Shown here one piece after another: positions 42,648 through 52,425 of a stretch of 64,000 bases of DNA. The notes under the pieces were generated by a model that was given only the letters and a program-made list of their open reading frames with translations, made no database searches and was not told the origin of the DNA. Both the position numbers and the translations under genes were made by a program. Origin of the DNA: Paracoccus ravus (GTDB lineage: Bacteria; Pseudomonadota; Alphaproteobacteria; Rhodobacterales; Rhodobacteraceae); contig NZ_SDEB01000014.1 in the NCBI RefSeq assembly GCF_004522175.1, positions 1 through 64,000 of the forward strand, read 5' to 3'. Position 1 is the first letter of the stretch; each line of letters starts with the position of its first letter.

Positions 42648-44240
42648 ATGGAAAGCTACGATTTTATCGTCATTGGCGCGGGCAGCGCCGGATGCGTGCT
42701 GGCCAATCGCCTGAGCGCCAATCCCAAGAACCGTGTGCTGCTGCTGGAGGCGGGCGGGCGCGACAATTATCATTGGGTCCATATCCCGGTCGGCTATCTT
42801 TACTGCATTGGCAATCCGCGCACCGATTGGGGTTTCAAAACCGAGGCCGAGGCGGGTCTGAACGGCCGCTCGCTGCTTTATCCACGCGGGCGGATTCTGG
42901 GTGGCTGCTCGTCGATCAACGGCATGATCTATATGCGCGGACAGGCTGCGGATTACGATCATTGGCGGCAGATGGGCTGCGCCGGCTGGGGATGGGACGA
43001 CGTGCTGCCGCTGTTTCGCGCGCAAGAGGACCATTATCGCGGCGCGGATGACGCGCATGGCGCGGGCGGCGAATTGCGGGTCGAAACCGCGCGCGTGCGT
43101 TGGGCGGTGCTAGACGCCTTCATGGCGGCCGCCGAACAGGCCGGTATCCCCCGCACGAATGATTTCAACCGCGGCGACAATGAAGGCGGCGGCTATTTCG
43201 ACGTGACCCAGCGCAAGGGCTGGCGCTGGAGCGCGGCCAAGGCTTTCCTGCATCCGGTCATGTCGCGCCCGAACTTGCGCGTGTTGACCGGGGCCGAAGT
43301 CGAGCGGCTGGTGATTGAGGCGGGCGAAGTGCGCGGCGTCATCTATCATCAAAACGGCCAGCGCATCGAAGTCGGGGCATCGCGCGAGACGATCTTGGCC
43401 GCCGGTTCGATCGGCTCGGTCCAGATCCTAGAGCATTCCGGCATCGGGCGGGGCGACGTTTTGCAAGCGGCAGGGATCACGCCGCTGGTCGATGTTCCCG
43501 CGATTGGCGAGAACCTGCAGGACCATTTGCAATTGCGGCTGGTTTATAAGGTCAAGGGCGTGCCGACGCTGAACGAAAAAGCCTCGCGCCTGATGGGCAA
43601 GGCGTCGATCGGCCTCGAATACCTGCTCAAGCGTTCCGGGCCAATGTCGATGGCACCAAGCCAGCTTGGCATTTTCACGCGCTCGGGGCCGGAAAAGGAA
43701 ACCCCCGATCTGGAGTTTCACGTCCAGCCGGTCAGCCTCGACAAGTTCGGCGAGCCGGTCCATCCCTTCCCGGCCATGACAGCTAGCGTCTGCAACCTGC
43801 GTCCTGAAAGCCGTGGCTCGGTGCATGTCAGTGGACCCGATTTCCGCGCCCATCCCGCGATCCGCCCGAATTACCTTTCGACTGCTGCGGATCGGCAAGT
43901 TGCGGCGCGCGCAATCCGACTGACCCGGAAAATCGCCGCGCAGCCCGCCTTCAACCGCTTCGATCCCGAGGAGCATCTTCCCGGCATCGCCTTCCAGACC
44001 GAGGATGACCTGATCAAGGCCGCAGGTGCTGTCGGCACCACGATCTTTCACCCGGTCGGCACCTGCCGCATGGGCGCGGATCAGGCATCGGTCGTCGACC
44101 CGCAATTGCGGATGCGCGCGCTTGGCCGTTTGCGGATCGCGGATGCCTCGGTCATGCCGACCATCACCAGCGGTAACACGAATGCGCCGACGATGATGAT
44201 CGCGGAAAAAGCCGCGAAGATGATCTTGGCGGGCGGATAG
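42648..44240 (+). CDS. GMC-family FAD-dependent oxidoreductase (choline dehydrogenase-like)
   Basis: 530 residues. N-terminal FAD-binding fold YDFIVIGAGSAGCVLANRL, GMC signature 1 (GRILGGCSSINGMIYMRG) near residue 85, signature 2 (GSIGSVQILEHSGIG) near residue 255, and the C-terminal catalytic histidine/asparagine pair in HPVGTCRMG and SGNTNAPTMMI. Oxidises a primary alcohol at the membrane or in the cytoplasm; choline is possible but not shown. Last gene of the LysR-linked importer operon. Confidence 0.88.
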   Translation: MESYDFIVIGAGSAGCVLANRLSANPKNRVLLLEAGGRDNYHWVHIPVGYLYCIGNPRTDWGFKTEAEAGLNGRSLLYPRGRILGGCSSINGMIYMRGQAADYDHWRQMGCAGWGWDDVLPLFRAQEDHYRGADDAHGAGGELRVETARVRWAVLDAFMAAAEQAGIPRTNDFNRGDNEGGGYFDVTQRKGWRWSAAKAFLHPVMSRPNLRVLTGAEVERLVIEAGEVRGVIYHQNGQRIEVGASRETILAAGSIGSVQILEHSGIGRGDVLQAAGITPLVDVPAIGENLQDHLQLRLVYKVKGVPTLNEKASRLMGKASIGLEYLLKRSGPMSMAPSQLGIFTRSGPEKETPDLEFHVQPVSLDKFGEPVHPFPAMTASVCNLRPESRGSVHVSGPDFRAHPAIRPNYLSTAADRQVAARAIRLTRKIAAQPAFNRFDPEEHLPGIAFQTEDDLIKAAGAVGTTIFHPVGTCRMGADQASVVDPQLRMRALGRLRIADASVMPTITSGNTNAPTMMIAEKAAKMILAGG

Positions 44241-44268
44241 GCCGGGCGGGCGCATCCGAATGCGACGT

Positions 44269-44297
44269 CCCCGCCGCTGCTGTTTCAAGCGACGGGG
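44269..44297. terminator. Hairpin between convergent GMC and xylA genes
   Basis: CCCCGCCGCT and AGCGACGGGG arms (one C-A mismatch) with a 9-base loop in the 71-base convergent gap. No long T run; moderate support. Confidence 0.45.
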
Positions 44298-44311
44298 TGT
44301 GGTTTCGGGCG

Positions 44312-45622
44312 TCAGACGTAGCGGTTGACGATGTTTTCCAGATATTCCTGACGACCCGAGACCGGCTGCGGATTGATCGCATCCTTCTCGACGAGGTCAT
44401 GGATATCCGCAAGCGAGGTTTCCTGATCGAGGATCTTGCGGCCCAGAGATCCGTCCCAGCGCGCGTAGCGATCGACGAGCGGCTGTTCAAGCGCGCGGTC
44501 TTCCAGCATCCGCGCCGCCGCCTTGAGGCCGCGCGCACAACAATCCATGCCGCCGATATGGGCGATCAGAAGGTCCTGCGGGTCGATCGACTGACGGCGC
44601 AATTTTGCGTCGAAATTGGTGCCTCCGCTGGTGAAACCGCCGGCCTTCAGGATCTGGTAATAAGCCAGCGCCATTTCCGGCACATTATTCGGGAACTGGT
44701 CCGTGTCCCAACCCGACTGGTAGTCGTTTCGGTTCATGTCGATCGAGCCAAAAATTCCCAGCGCTCCGGCCAGCGCGATCTCATGTTCGAAGGAATGCCC
44801 GGCAAGGATGGCGTGACCTTGCTCGATATTGACCTTGACCTCGTTCTCAAGGCCGTAGCGCTTGAGAAAGCCGTAAACGGTCGCGACGTCGTAATCGTAT
44901 TGATGCTTGGTCGGCTCCTGCGGTTTCGGCTCGATCAGGATCGCGCCCTTGAAGCCGATCTTGTGCTTGTAATCGACCACCAGATGCAGCATCCGCGCAA
45001 GTTGATCCAACTCCTTGCCCAGATCGGTGTTCAGAAGCGTCTCATAGCCTTCGCGGCCGCCCCAGAGGACATAGTTTTCGCCGCCCAGACGCAGGGTGGC
45101 GTCCATGCAGGTCTTGATCGTCGCGGCCGAGAAGGCGAAGACCTCGGGATCCGGATTGGTCGCGGCCCCGGCCATGTAGCGGCGGTTCGAGAACAGGTTT
45201 GCCGTGCCCCAGAGCAGCTTGCGCCCGGTTTCCGCCTGCTTGCGCTCAAAGATGTCGACGATTTCGTTCAGACGACTGGTGTTTTCCGCGAAATCCTTGC
45301 CTTCCGGGCGGATATCGGCGTCGTGGAAGCAGTAATAGGGCGTGCCGAGCAGGCTGAACATCTCGAAGGCGACATCGGCCTTGAGCTTTGCCTTTTCCAT
45401 GCCACCGTCATACCAGGGCCGGTCAAAGGTGCGCCCGCCGAACGGGTCGCCGCCCTGCCAGTCGAAGCTGTGCCAATAGGCGACGGCAAAGCGCAGATGG
45501 TCCTCCATCCGCTTGCCTGCGACCACCTCGTCGGGATTGTAATGGCGGAAGGCAAGCGGGTTGTCGCTTTCGGGTCCTTCGTAGCGGACCGGTTCGATAT
45601 CGCCGAAAAAGCCGGTGCTCAT
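44312..45622 (-). CDS. xylA: Xylose isomerase
   Basis: 436 residues from the ATG at 45622, which has GGAG upstream; the ATG at 45640 has none. Class II xylose isomerase length and blocks: [19 protein letters not shown] sequence (here [15 protein letters not shown]), [15 protein letters not shown] with metal ligands, and FDAKLRRQS. Converts D-xylose to D-xylulose using divalent metal. Last gene of the xyloside operon, 37 bases after xylB. Confidence 0.95.
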   Translation of the reverse strand: MSTGFFGDIEPVRYEGPESDNPLAFRHYNPDEVVAGKRMEDHLRFAVAYWHSFDWQGGDPFGGRTFDRPWYDGGMEKAKLKADVAFEMFSLLGTPYYCFHDADIRPEGKDFAENTSRLNEIVDIFERKQAETGRKLLWGTANLFSNRRYMAGAATNPDPEVFAFSAATIKTCMDATLRLGGENYVLWGGREGYETLLNTDLGKELDQLARMLHLVVDYKHKIGFKGAILIEPKPQEPTKHQYDYDVATVYGFLKRYGLENEVKVNIEQGHAILAGHSFEHEIALAGALGIFGSIDMNRNDYQSGWDTDQFPNNVPEMALAYYQILKAGGFTSGGTNFDAKLRRQSIDPQDLLIAHIGGMDCCARGLKAAARMLEDRALEQPLVDRYARWDGSLGRKILDQETSLADIHDLVEKDAINPQPVSGRQEYLENIVNRYV

Positions 45623-45658
45623 GATCGTGTCGTTCTCCATCTGAAAATTCGTTCGCGG

Positions 45659-47104
45659 CTACTGGCGCAGCGCGGGATAAAGGGCGCGGTAGCGGGCATA
45701 GGCCGCTTCGAAAGCCTCGCGATGCTTGGTGTCGGGGGCGATGATGCGGGCGGTCGCGGGCGGAACCAGAACCTCCTGCGGACCGGCCCCGGTTGCGGCC
45801 ACAAGCCCCAGACGCGCCGCTCCAAAGGCCGCCCCGTAATCGCCATCGGCGGGGATCTCGACCGGCAGGCCAAGAACGGTCGCGATGACCGTCAGCCAGT
45901 AATCCGAGCGCGCCCCGCCGCCGACGGCCGTGACCGCGGCCAGTTCGGTGCCCGCGGCGCGCAGCGCCTCCATGCTGTCGCGGATGGCGAATGCGACCCC
46001 TTCAAGGACCGCCCGTGTCATCGCCGCGCGGTCCGTGGCATGGTCAAGGCCGATGAAAGCGCCACGGATCCGGGCATCGTTATGCGGGGTCCGCTCGCCC
46101 GAGAGATAGGGCAGAAAGGTCACGCCGGGGGCACGCAACGTCTCGCCCAACTCATCGACAAGCGCGGCCGGGGTGGCATTGCTGACACGCGCATGCCAGT
46201 TCAGCGCATCCGTCGCCGAAAGGATGACGCCCATCTGGTGCCATGTGTCGGGCAAGGCGTGGCAAAAGGCATGGACCGCGCTGTCCGGCGCGGGGCTGTA
46301 GCGATCATTCGCGGCAAAAAGCACGCCCGAGGTGCCCAGCGAGACAAAGGCGCGCCCTGCGGCGACCGTGCCCATGCCGCAGGCGGCGGCGGCATTGTCC
46401 CCGGCGCCTCCGGCGACAGGGACCGGCCCGCGCAGCCCCCATTCCTCAAGCAATTCGCGGCGAAGATGACCCGAGACCTCGGTGCCTTCGACAAGCCCCG
46501 GCATCTGGTCGCGCCGCATCCCCGAGGCCTCGAGCAGCGCGTCCGACCAGTCGCGTCTGCCAGTGTCGAGCCAGCTTGTCCCCGCCGAATCCGACATTTC
46601 GGAGACATGCTCTCCGGTCAGCCAAAGGCGCAGGTAATCCTTGGGCAGCAGGACCTTGGCGACGCGGTCGAAAAGCTGGGCCTCATGGCGGCGCATCCAG
46701 ACCAGCTTGGGCGCGGTGAAACCCGGAAAAACGATATTGCCCGAAATTGCCCGGAATTGCGGATCCGCGTCGAGCGCGGCGGCCTCGGCATGGCTGCGCG
46801 TATCGTTCCACAGGATGCAGGGGCGCAGCACCTGATCGTCCGCACCCAGAACCGTCGCACCATGCATGTGCCCGGAAAGGCCGATGCCGCTGATCGCTGC
46901 GAATTCCTGCGGATGCGCGGCGCGCAGGGCCTGCGCGCCCTGCCGCGTGGCAGCGATCCAATCCGCGGGGTTCTGTTCGCTGTAACCGCTGGCAGGGCGG
47001 GAGAGCTCCAGCGCGACGCTCGCCGATCCGATGACGCGCTGTTCGTCGTCGATCAGCAGAAGTTTGACGCTGGATGTGCCGAGATCGATACCAAGATAGC
47101 TCAT
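45659..47104 (-). CDS. xylB: Xylulokinase
   Basis: 481 residues from the ATG at 47104 (longer starts only extend into the gap). FGGY-family kinase: LGIDLGTSSVKLLLID near the N-terminus, SGHMHGA near residue 80, VAGGAGDNAA and GGGARSDYWL in the C-terminal half. Phosphorylates D-xylulose to the 5-phosphate for the pentose phosphate pathway. Located immediately before xylA. Confidence 0.95.
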   Translation of the reverse strand: MSYLGIDLGTSSVKLLLIDDEQRVIGSASVALELSRPASGYSEQNPADWIAATRQGAQALRAAHPQEFAAISGIGLSGHMHGATVLGADDQVLRPCILWNDTRSHAEAAALDADPQFRAISGNIVFPGFTAPKLVWMRRHEAQLFDRVAKVLLPKDYLRLWLTGEHVSEMSDSAGTSWLDTGRRDWSDALLEASGMRRDQMPGLVEGTEVSGHLRRELLEEWGLRGPVPVAGGAGDNAAAACGMGTVAAGRAFVSLGTSGVLFAANDRYSPAPDSAVHAFCHALPDTWHQMGVILSATDALNWHARVSNATPAALVDELGETLRAPGVTFLPYLSGERTPHNDARIRGAFIGLDHATDRAAMTRAVLEGVAFAIRDSMEALRAAGTELAAVTAVGGGARSDYWLTVIATVLGLPVEIPADGDYGAAFGAARLGLVAATGAGPQEVLVPPATARIIAPDTKHREAFEAAYARYRALYPALRQ

Positions 47105-47195
47105 GTCATGCCTGAATTCTGTTGCGGTCGCGCCGCGTGTCAAATGCGGGGCCAGGACGCCCGTCGAGAATGCTCTGGCCGCCGCAATGCGCGTG

Positions 47196-47849
47196 TCACG
47201 AGGATGCGCGCGCCGCCCAGAGCAGACCGCGACGAAGGATCTCTTTCATCTGCGGATGCTCGAATTCGGCGGCCTTGTGCCCCAGCGCGGAGTAAAAGAC
47301 CCGGCCTTCGCCATAGCTGTGCTTCCAGACCACGGGCATATGCGTGCCCTTGACCCAGGGCGCATGATCGCCGGAAAAGGTCGTGCTGGCCAGCACCTCG
47401 ATACGCGGATCGACATGCATATAATATTGCTCGGAGTGGTAGTCGAAATCCCCGATCCCTTGCAGCAGGTCGTCGGTGCCGGACGCGATCTTCACGCGGT
47501 AGTCGATGATATTGCCGGGATGGGCGACGAACTGGCCGCCGACCATGAACTGATATTCGGTATTGCGCCGGAACGTGTCACCCATGCCGCCGTGAAACCC
47601 GCCAAGACCGGTTCCGCCGCGAATGGCGGCGGTGAGAGCCTTGATCTCGTCCGGTTCGATCTCGGCCATCGTCATCACCGGAACGATCAGATCGAAACCG
47701 GTCAGATCCGCGGAAGCAAGGATCGCGGTGCCTTCGATGCGGGCGACCTCGAACTCTTCGGCGGTCAGGATCGCCGCGACCACTTCGGAAGAGGGACCGG
47801 GCTCATGCCCCTCCCACCCGCCGTAAAAGACCAGTGCCTTGCGCGTCAT
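47196..47849 (-). CDS. ThuA-like domain protein
   Basis: 217 residues, class-I glutamine-amidotransferase-like fold of the ThuA (trehalose utilisation) type: ALVFYGGWEGHEPG at the start, GLGGFHGGMGDTF near residue 92, YHSEQYYMHVDP near residue 145. Cytoplasmic. Role in sugar catabolism is implied only by constant association with Gfo/Idh dehydrogenases; the start overlaps the upstream dehydrogenase gene by 4 bases. Confidence 0.85.
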   Translation of the reverse strand: MTRKALVFYGGWEGHEPGPSSEVVAAILTAEEFEVARIEGTAILASADLTGFDLIVPVMTMAEIEPDEIKALTAAIRGGTGLGGFHGGMGDTFRRNTEYQFMVGGQFVAHPGNIIDYRVKIASGTDDLLQGIGDFDYHSEQYYMHVDPRIEVLASTTFSGDHAPWVKGTHMPVVWKHSYGEGRVFYSALGHKAAEFEHPQMKEILRRGLLWAARASS

Positions 47850-48958
47850 GGCGTCACCTCAATTGCAGCGAGAATGCCCGCATCCACATCCATCGGCAGA
47901 GCGGCGGGGCGATCGCAGGTGGTTGTCAGGGTCTCGGCCTGTCCGGTCGCCGCGGCGCGCAGAAGGCTTTCGATGACGTCCAGCGCATGGAGCGCCAGCG
48001 CGCCAGAGGCGCGGTGGTCGCGCCCCTTCGTGATCGCCTCGGCCATGTCGGCCAGACCAAGCCCGCGATAATTCGCGTCGCCATGGGCGTGGCGCATGGG
48101 CTGGGCCTCCCATTCGGCATGGTGCAGCATCACCTCACCGTCGAAGCGGTTCGGGTCCGGGATGAGCATGGCACCGTCTGTGCCGTAAAGCTCCAGCGGG
48201 CTGTGGCGATGCGCCTTGACGTCAAAGCTGGTGACGATCTGGACCAGCGCCCCCGACGCGAATTCCAGCACACCGGCGACATGGGTCGCGACTTCGACCG
48301 GGATTTCCTGTCCGGCACGGGGGCCGGTCGCGATGATGCGTCGATCCCGGCCGCGCCCCGCCAATCCGACCACCCGAGAAACCGGCCCCAGCAGGTTCAC
48401 GAGCGCCGTGATGTAATAGGGGCCCATATCCATCAGCGGGCCTGCGCCCTCTCCGGCATAGTAGAAATCCGGATTGGGGTGCCAGCGCTCATGGCCCGCG
48501 ACCATCATCACCGCGGTGCCCGAGGTCGGGCGACCGATGCGGCCGCTGTCCAGAAGTGCCCTTGCGGTCTGATGCGATCCGCCCAGGAAGGTGTCCGGAG
48601 CGGAACCGACGCGCAATCCCCTTGCCGAGGCGGCCTGCAAAAGCCGCCGCCCATCGGCGACGGAACCCGCAAGGGGCTTTTCCGCGTAGAGATGCTTGCC
48701 TGCGTCAAGCGCGCGAAGACCGACCTCGACATGCGCCTTGGGGATGGTCAGGTTCAGGATGATGTCGATGTCGTCGCGCGTCAGGATCTCATCCACGGTC
48801 AGGGCCGGGACGCCGTATTCCGCGCCCTTTGCCGCCGCGGCCTCGGGGCGCAGGTCGGCCACGGCCCGCAGCGCGATTTGCGGAAAGAGCGCGCAGTTCT
48901 TCATGTAGATGTCGCTGATGACGCCGCAGCCGATGACGCCGATGCCCAAGGGTGTCAT
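47846..48958 (-). CDS. Gfo/Idh/MocA-family sugar dehydrogenase
   Basis: 370 residues. N-terminal NAD(P)-binding GVIGCGVISDIY, conserved AEKPLAGSV containing the EKP motif near residue 95, then an alpha/beta substrate domain with GPYYITALVNLLGPV. Oxidises a sugar or sugar derivative, probably an intermediate of xyloside breakdown together with the ThuA-like partner. Overlaps the ATPase gene by 4 bases. Confidence 0.86.
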   Translation of the reverse strand: MTPLGIGVIGCGVISDIYMKNCALFPQIALRAVADLRPEAAAAKGAEYGVPALTVDEILTRDDIDIILNLTIPKAHVEVGLRALDAGKHLYAEKPLAGSVADGRRLLQAASARGLRVGSAPDTFLGGSHQTARALLDSGRIGRPTSGTAVMMVAGHERWHPNPDFYYAGEGAGPLMDMGPYYITALVNLLGPVSRVVGLAGRGRDRRIIATGPRAGQEIPVEVATHVAGVLEFASGALVQIVTSFDVKAHRHSPLELYGTDGAMLIPDPNRFDGEVMLHHAEWEAQPMRHAHGDANYRGLGLADMAEAITKGRDHRASGALALHALDVIESLLRAAATGQAETLTTTCDRPAALPMDVDAGILAAIEVTP

Positions 48959-49965
48959 GCGCGCGCCTCGATGCGCTGGCCGCGCTCGTCAAAGAGATGC
49001 AGGTTCGCGGGTTCCGGCGTCAGGAACAGCTTGTCGCCGACCTTGAGCCGCATGTGACCCGGCAGGCGCACGGTGACGCTGTCGATGCCCTCGGCGCTCA
49101 TATAGGCAATGGTGTCTGCGCCGAGCGTCTCCACGACTTCGGTGCGGGCGTGCCATTGGCCGGAACTGCCATCGACGCGGATATGTTCGGGGCGGATGCC
49201 CGCGGTCCGCACGTCCTGCCGTCCGATCGAGCGACCCGGAAGCAGGTTCATCTTGGGCGAGCCGATGAAGGCCGCGACGAATTCGCTTGCCGGGCGGTCG
49301 TAAAGCTCCATCGGGGGGCCGATCTGCTCGATCCGGCCGCCATTCATCACGACGATCTGATCGGCCAGGGTCATCGCCTCGACCTGGTCATGGGTGACAT
49401 AGATCATGGTCGATCCCAGCGAGCGGTGCAGCTGCGCCAATTCGATCCGCATCTGGCCCCGAAGCGCCGCGTCCAGGTTCGAGAGCGGCTCGTCCAGCAG
49501 GAAAACCTTGGGGTTTCGCACGATCGAGCGACCGATGGCGACCCGCTGCCTCTGCCCGCCGGACAATTGCGAGGGCTTGCGGTCCAGGTAGGTTTCCAGC
49601 GCGAGGATCTTTGCCGCATGGGCCACGCGCGCTTCGCGCTCGGCCTTGGGCATCTTTTGCAAGCGCAGGCCGAAATCGATGTTCTGCGCCACCGTCATAT
49701 GCGGGAACAGCGCATAGGACTGGAACACCATCGAGATCTCGCGCTGCGATGGCTCGGCCTCGGTGACGTTGCGCCCGCCGATCAGCACATTGCCGGCAGT
49801 GGGGGTTTCAAGCCCCGCGATCAGGCGCAGCAAGGTGGACTTGCCGCAGCCCGAGGGGCCGACCAGCACCGTGAACGAGCCATCCGGGACAAGCAGGTTC
49901 AGCTGGGGGATGATCGTCACGCCGCCGAAGGATTTGGTGATATTGTCGAGTCTGACCTCAGCCAT
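48955..49965 (-). CDS. Carbohydrate ABC transporter ATPase (UgpC/MalK-like)
   Basis: 336 residues. Walker A GPSGCGKSTLLRLIAG, signature LSGGQRQRVAIGRSI, Walker B FLLDEPLSNLDA, and a C-terminal TOBE/OB regulatory domain from about residue 235 (GIRPEHIRVDG). Energises the importer whose permeases and binding protein lie upstream. Confidence 0.92.
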   Translation of the reverse strand: MAEVRLDNITKSFGGVTIIPQLNLLVPDGSFTVLVGPSGCGKSTLLRLIAGLETPTAGNVLIGGRNVTEAEPSQREISMVFQSYALFPHMTVAQNIDFGLRLQKMPKAEREARVAHAAKILALETYLDRKPSQLSGGQRQRVAIGRSIVRNPKVFLLDEPLSNLDAALRGQMRIELAQLHRSLGSTMIYVTHDQVEAMTLADQIVVMNGGRIEQIGPPMELYDRPASEFVAAFIGSPKMNLLPGRSIGRQDVRTAGIRPEHIRVDGSSGQWHARTEVVETLGADTIAYMSAEGIDSVTVRLPGHMRLKVGDKLFLTPEPANLHLFDERGQRIEARA

Positions 49966-49977
49966 TCTGTCCTCCTG

Positions 49978-51588
49978 TCAGGCCTTGCGCGGCGCGTAGC
50001 GGAAATGGGAAAAATCTGCGGGGGTCGCGGTTCCCGCAATGTCATGCGCGCACATGCCGACAAAGGCGCCGGTATGGCTGCCGCAGGCATTGCCCGCGGC
50101 CTCGTCGGAAAGCAGCGAGGCATCGAGAACCAGCGGCAGGTCCTGCCACTCGCCGCCCGGCAAGGCGTAGCGGAAGCGGAGCGCCTCACGATCGACCGAA
50201 ACGCCCAGCCGGATCGCGCCTTCGGCCGGCAGGGGGATGGGCTGGGACAAGGGATATTCGACCGTGCCATGCGGATAGTCGCCCTTGACCGACATCACGA
50301 TCAATTCGCGCGTGCCGTCCTCTGTCGCGGTGACCGCCAGATAGTGGAACAGGAAGGCGTTGTAATAGCACAGCAACCCGGCCATTTGCAGATAGCCCTG
50401 CGGCGCGAACTCGACCTCTGTCTCGGCGTCATAGGCCCATTCGGTCTGGCGATGCATCACCACGGCATGTTCCCAGCGGTTGCCGGGGGATTCACGGCCA
50501 AAGATGCGCAGCCAGCCGGGACGATCCTCAAGCGAGAAGATGCGGTCCGCCTCGGGCGTGCGCAGCCATTGCAGCGGCTGGGGCAGCGGGCCGGGGGCAA
50601 AGTCGAATTCACGCTGCGGCTCGTCCCAGACCTGCAGGGGCAGGTCTGGGGCCGGAACCTCAAGGGCGGGCACATTGCCGCCATGGGCAAGACGCGGAAA
50701 CTCGCCCGGTTCCCAGATCAGCTTCTGGATCGCGGTCTCGCGACCGCAGACCGAGCGCTTCAGCCCCGGCAGAGGACGCGAGCACAGATGGACCATGTAG
50801 AATTCGCCATTCTGCGTCTCGACGATATCGGCATGGCCCGCGCGCTGCAGGGCCGCGTCCGGCGCATCCTTCGAGGTCAGCATGTGCTTTTTCGGGTCGG
50901 TCTCATAGGGGCCGAGCAGGTCGCGCGACCGGGCGATCGTGACGGCGTGGTTATATTCCGTCCCGCCTTCTGCGGTCAGCAGCCAGTACCACCCGTCGCG
51001 CTTGTAGAGATGCGGGCCTTCGGTCAGTTTGAGGTCGGTGCCGCGATAGATATTCGTGACCGGCCCCACCAGACGTTGTTCCTCGACCGAATATTCCTGC
51101 AAGAGGATGCCGCCGAACTTGCCGCCCTTTTCGGTGTTGCGGTGGTTCCAGACCATGTTCAGCAGGTATTTGCGTCCGTCATCGTCATGGAACAGCGAAG
51201 GGTCGAAGCCCGACGAGTTCAGGTAGATCGGCTCGGACCAGGGGCCCTCGATATTCTCGGCGGTCACAAGATAGTTGCGGCTGTCCTTGAAGCCGCCGGT
51301 GCGGCGCTTGAGATTCGAGAAGATCAGCCAGAACTTGCCATCGGCATGGGTCAGGCAGGGGGCCCAGACACCGCCGGATTCCTCGGCGCCGCGCATGTCG
51401 AGCAGCGATTCCCGGTTCAACGGGCGGGTGACGAGGCGCCAGTTCTGCAGGTCGCGGGAATGGTGGATCTGGACGCCCGGAAACCATTCAAAGGTCGAGG
51501 TGGCGATATAGTAGTCATCGCCCACCCGGATGATCGAAGGATCGGGGTTGAAGCCGCGCAGGATCGGGTTCTGGATGATTGCATTCAT
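49978..51588 (-). CDS. GH43 beta-xylosidase/arabinofuranosidase, intracellular
   Basis: 536 residues with no signal peptide. N-terminal five-bladed propeller of GH43: catalytic-base aspartate in GFNPDPSIIRVGDDYY, central aspartate region in NSSGFDPSLFHDD, and general-acid glutamate in LTEGPHLYKRDGWYW. A C-terminal beta-sandwich (from about residue 325) matches GH43 beta-xylosidases. It would cleave imported xylo-oligosaccharides in the cytoplasm to feed XylA and XylB. Between permease and ATPase genes. Confidence 0.88.
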   Translation of the reverse strand: MNAIIQNPILRGFNPDPSIIRVGDDYYIATSTFEWFPGVQIHHSRDLQNWRLVTRPLNRESLLDMRGAEESGGVWAPCLTHADGKFWLIFSNLKRRTGGFKDSRNYLVTAENIEGPWSEPIYLNSSGFDPSLFHDDDGRKYLLNMVWNHRNTEKGGKFGGILLQEYSVEEQRLVGPVTNIYRGTDLKLTEGPHLYKRDGWYWLLTAEGGTEYNHAVTIARSRDLLGPYETDPKKHMLTSKDAPDAALQRAGHADIVETQNGEFYMVHLCSRPLPGLKRSVCGRETAIQKLIWEPGEFPRLAHGGNVPALEVPAPDLPLQVWDEPQREFDFAPGPLPQPLQWLRTPEADRIFSLEDRPGWLRIFGRESPGNRWEHAVVMHRQTEWAYDAETEVEFAPQGYLQMAGLLCYYNAFLFHYLAVTATEDGTRELIVMSVKGDYPHGTVEYPLSQPIPLPAEGAIRLGVSVDREALRFRYALPGGEWQDLPLVLDASLLSDEAAGNACGSHTGAFVGMCAHDIAGTATPADFSHFRYAPRKA

Positions 51589-51594
51589 GACGGA

Positions 51595-52425
51595 TCAGCC
51601 TTTGACTGCGCCACCGGTCAGACCGGCGACAATGTATTTCTGCGCGGCGACGAAAAAGACGACGGCCGGCAGGATGGTGAGGGTGACGAAAGCGAGCGTG
51701 CGGTTCCATTCGACCGAGAACTCGCCGCGATACTGCATCATGCCCAGAGGCCAGGTGAACGCCTCGCGAGAGTTCAGCACCACGAGCGGCAGCAGGAAAT
51801 TGTTCCAGCTCTGGACAAAGACGAAGACCCCGACAGTGGCCAGAATGGGCGTCGAAAGCGGCAGGGTGAATTGCCAGAAGAAACGGATATAGCTGCAGCC
51901 CTCGACATAGGCCGCCTCGAACAGTTCCTTGGGCAATTCGCTAAAGAAGGTCCGGAACAGCAGGATCGCCAGCGACAGGCCAAAAGCGGTCTGGGGCAGG
52001 ATCACCGCCCAATAGGTGTCGAGCAGCCCCAGATCGCGGACCTGCACGAAAAGCGGCAGGATCGCGGTGGCAAAGGGAAACATCAGCCCCAGAGAAAGAT
52101 ATGAGAACAGCATCTTCGACCCGAAGAAGCGGACCTGCGCAAAGACATAGGCCGCGGCCGATCCGACCAGCAGTGTCAGCACCACCGTCGCCACCGAGAT
52201 GATGAGCGAATTGCCCAGATAGCGCCAGAAGCCCGGGTCCGACAGGATGTCGGCATAGATGTCGAAGCGCCAGATTTCGGGCAGGCTCAGCGCGCTGGTC
52301 TGGATCTCGGTATTGGACTTGAACCCGCCCAGAACCGTGGCCGCCAGCGGTCCCAGCACGAAGCTTGCGACGATGCAGAGAAAGCCGACGCGGATAATCT
52401 CGCGAAGAATGTTTGAGCGGGTCAT
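51595..52425 (-). CDS. Carbohydrate ABC transporter permease (MalG-like)
   Basis: 276 residues, about six spans. Coupling loop ELFEAAYVEGCSYIRFFWQFTLPL in the middle, C-terminal FVAAQKYIVAGLTGGAVKG typical of MalG/UgpE. Overlaps the other permease gene by 4 bases. Confidence 0.9.
   Translation of the reverse strand: MTRSNILREIIRVGFLCIVASFVLGPLAATVLGGFKSNTEIQTSALSLPEIWRFDIYADILSDPGFWRYLGNSLIISVATVVLTLLVGSAAAYVFAQVRFFGSKMLFSYLSLGLMFPFATAILPLFVQVRDLGLLDTYWAVILPQTAFGLSLAILLFRTFFSELPKELFEAAYVEGCSYIRFFWQFTLPLSTPILATVGVFVFVQSWNNFLLPLVVLNSREAFTWPLGMMQYRGEFSVEWNRTLAFVTLTILPAVVFFVAAQKYIVAGLTGGAVKG

Noticed and set aside
44297..47353. 1018-codon plus-strand ORF
   Set aside because: Lies opposite xylA and xylB, which are unmistakable; long open antisense frames are common in GC-rich genes.
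48952..52104. 1050-codon plus-strand ORF
   Set aside because: Antisense shadow of the ATPase and GH43 genes, whose families are clear on the minus strand; its translation shows no recognisable domain.
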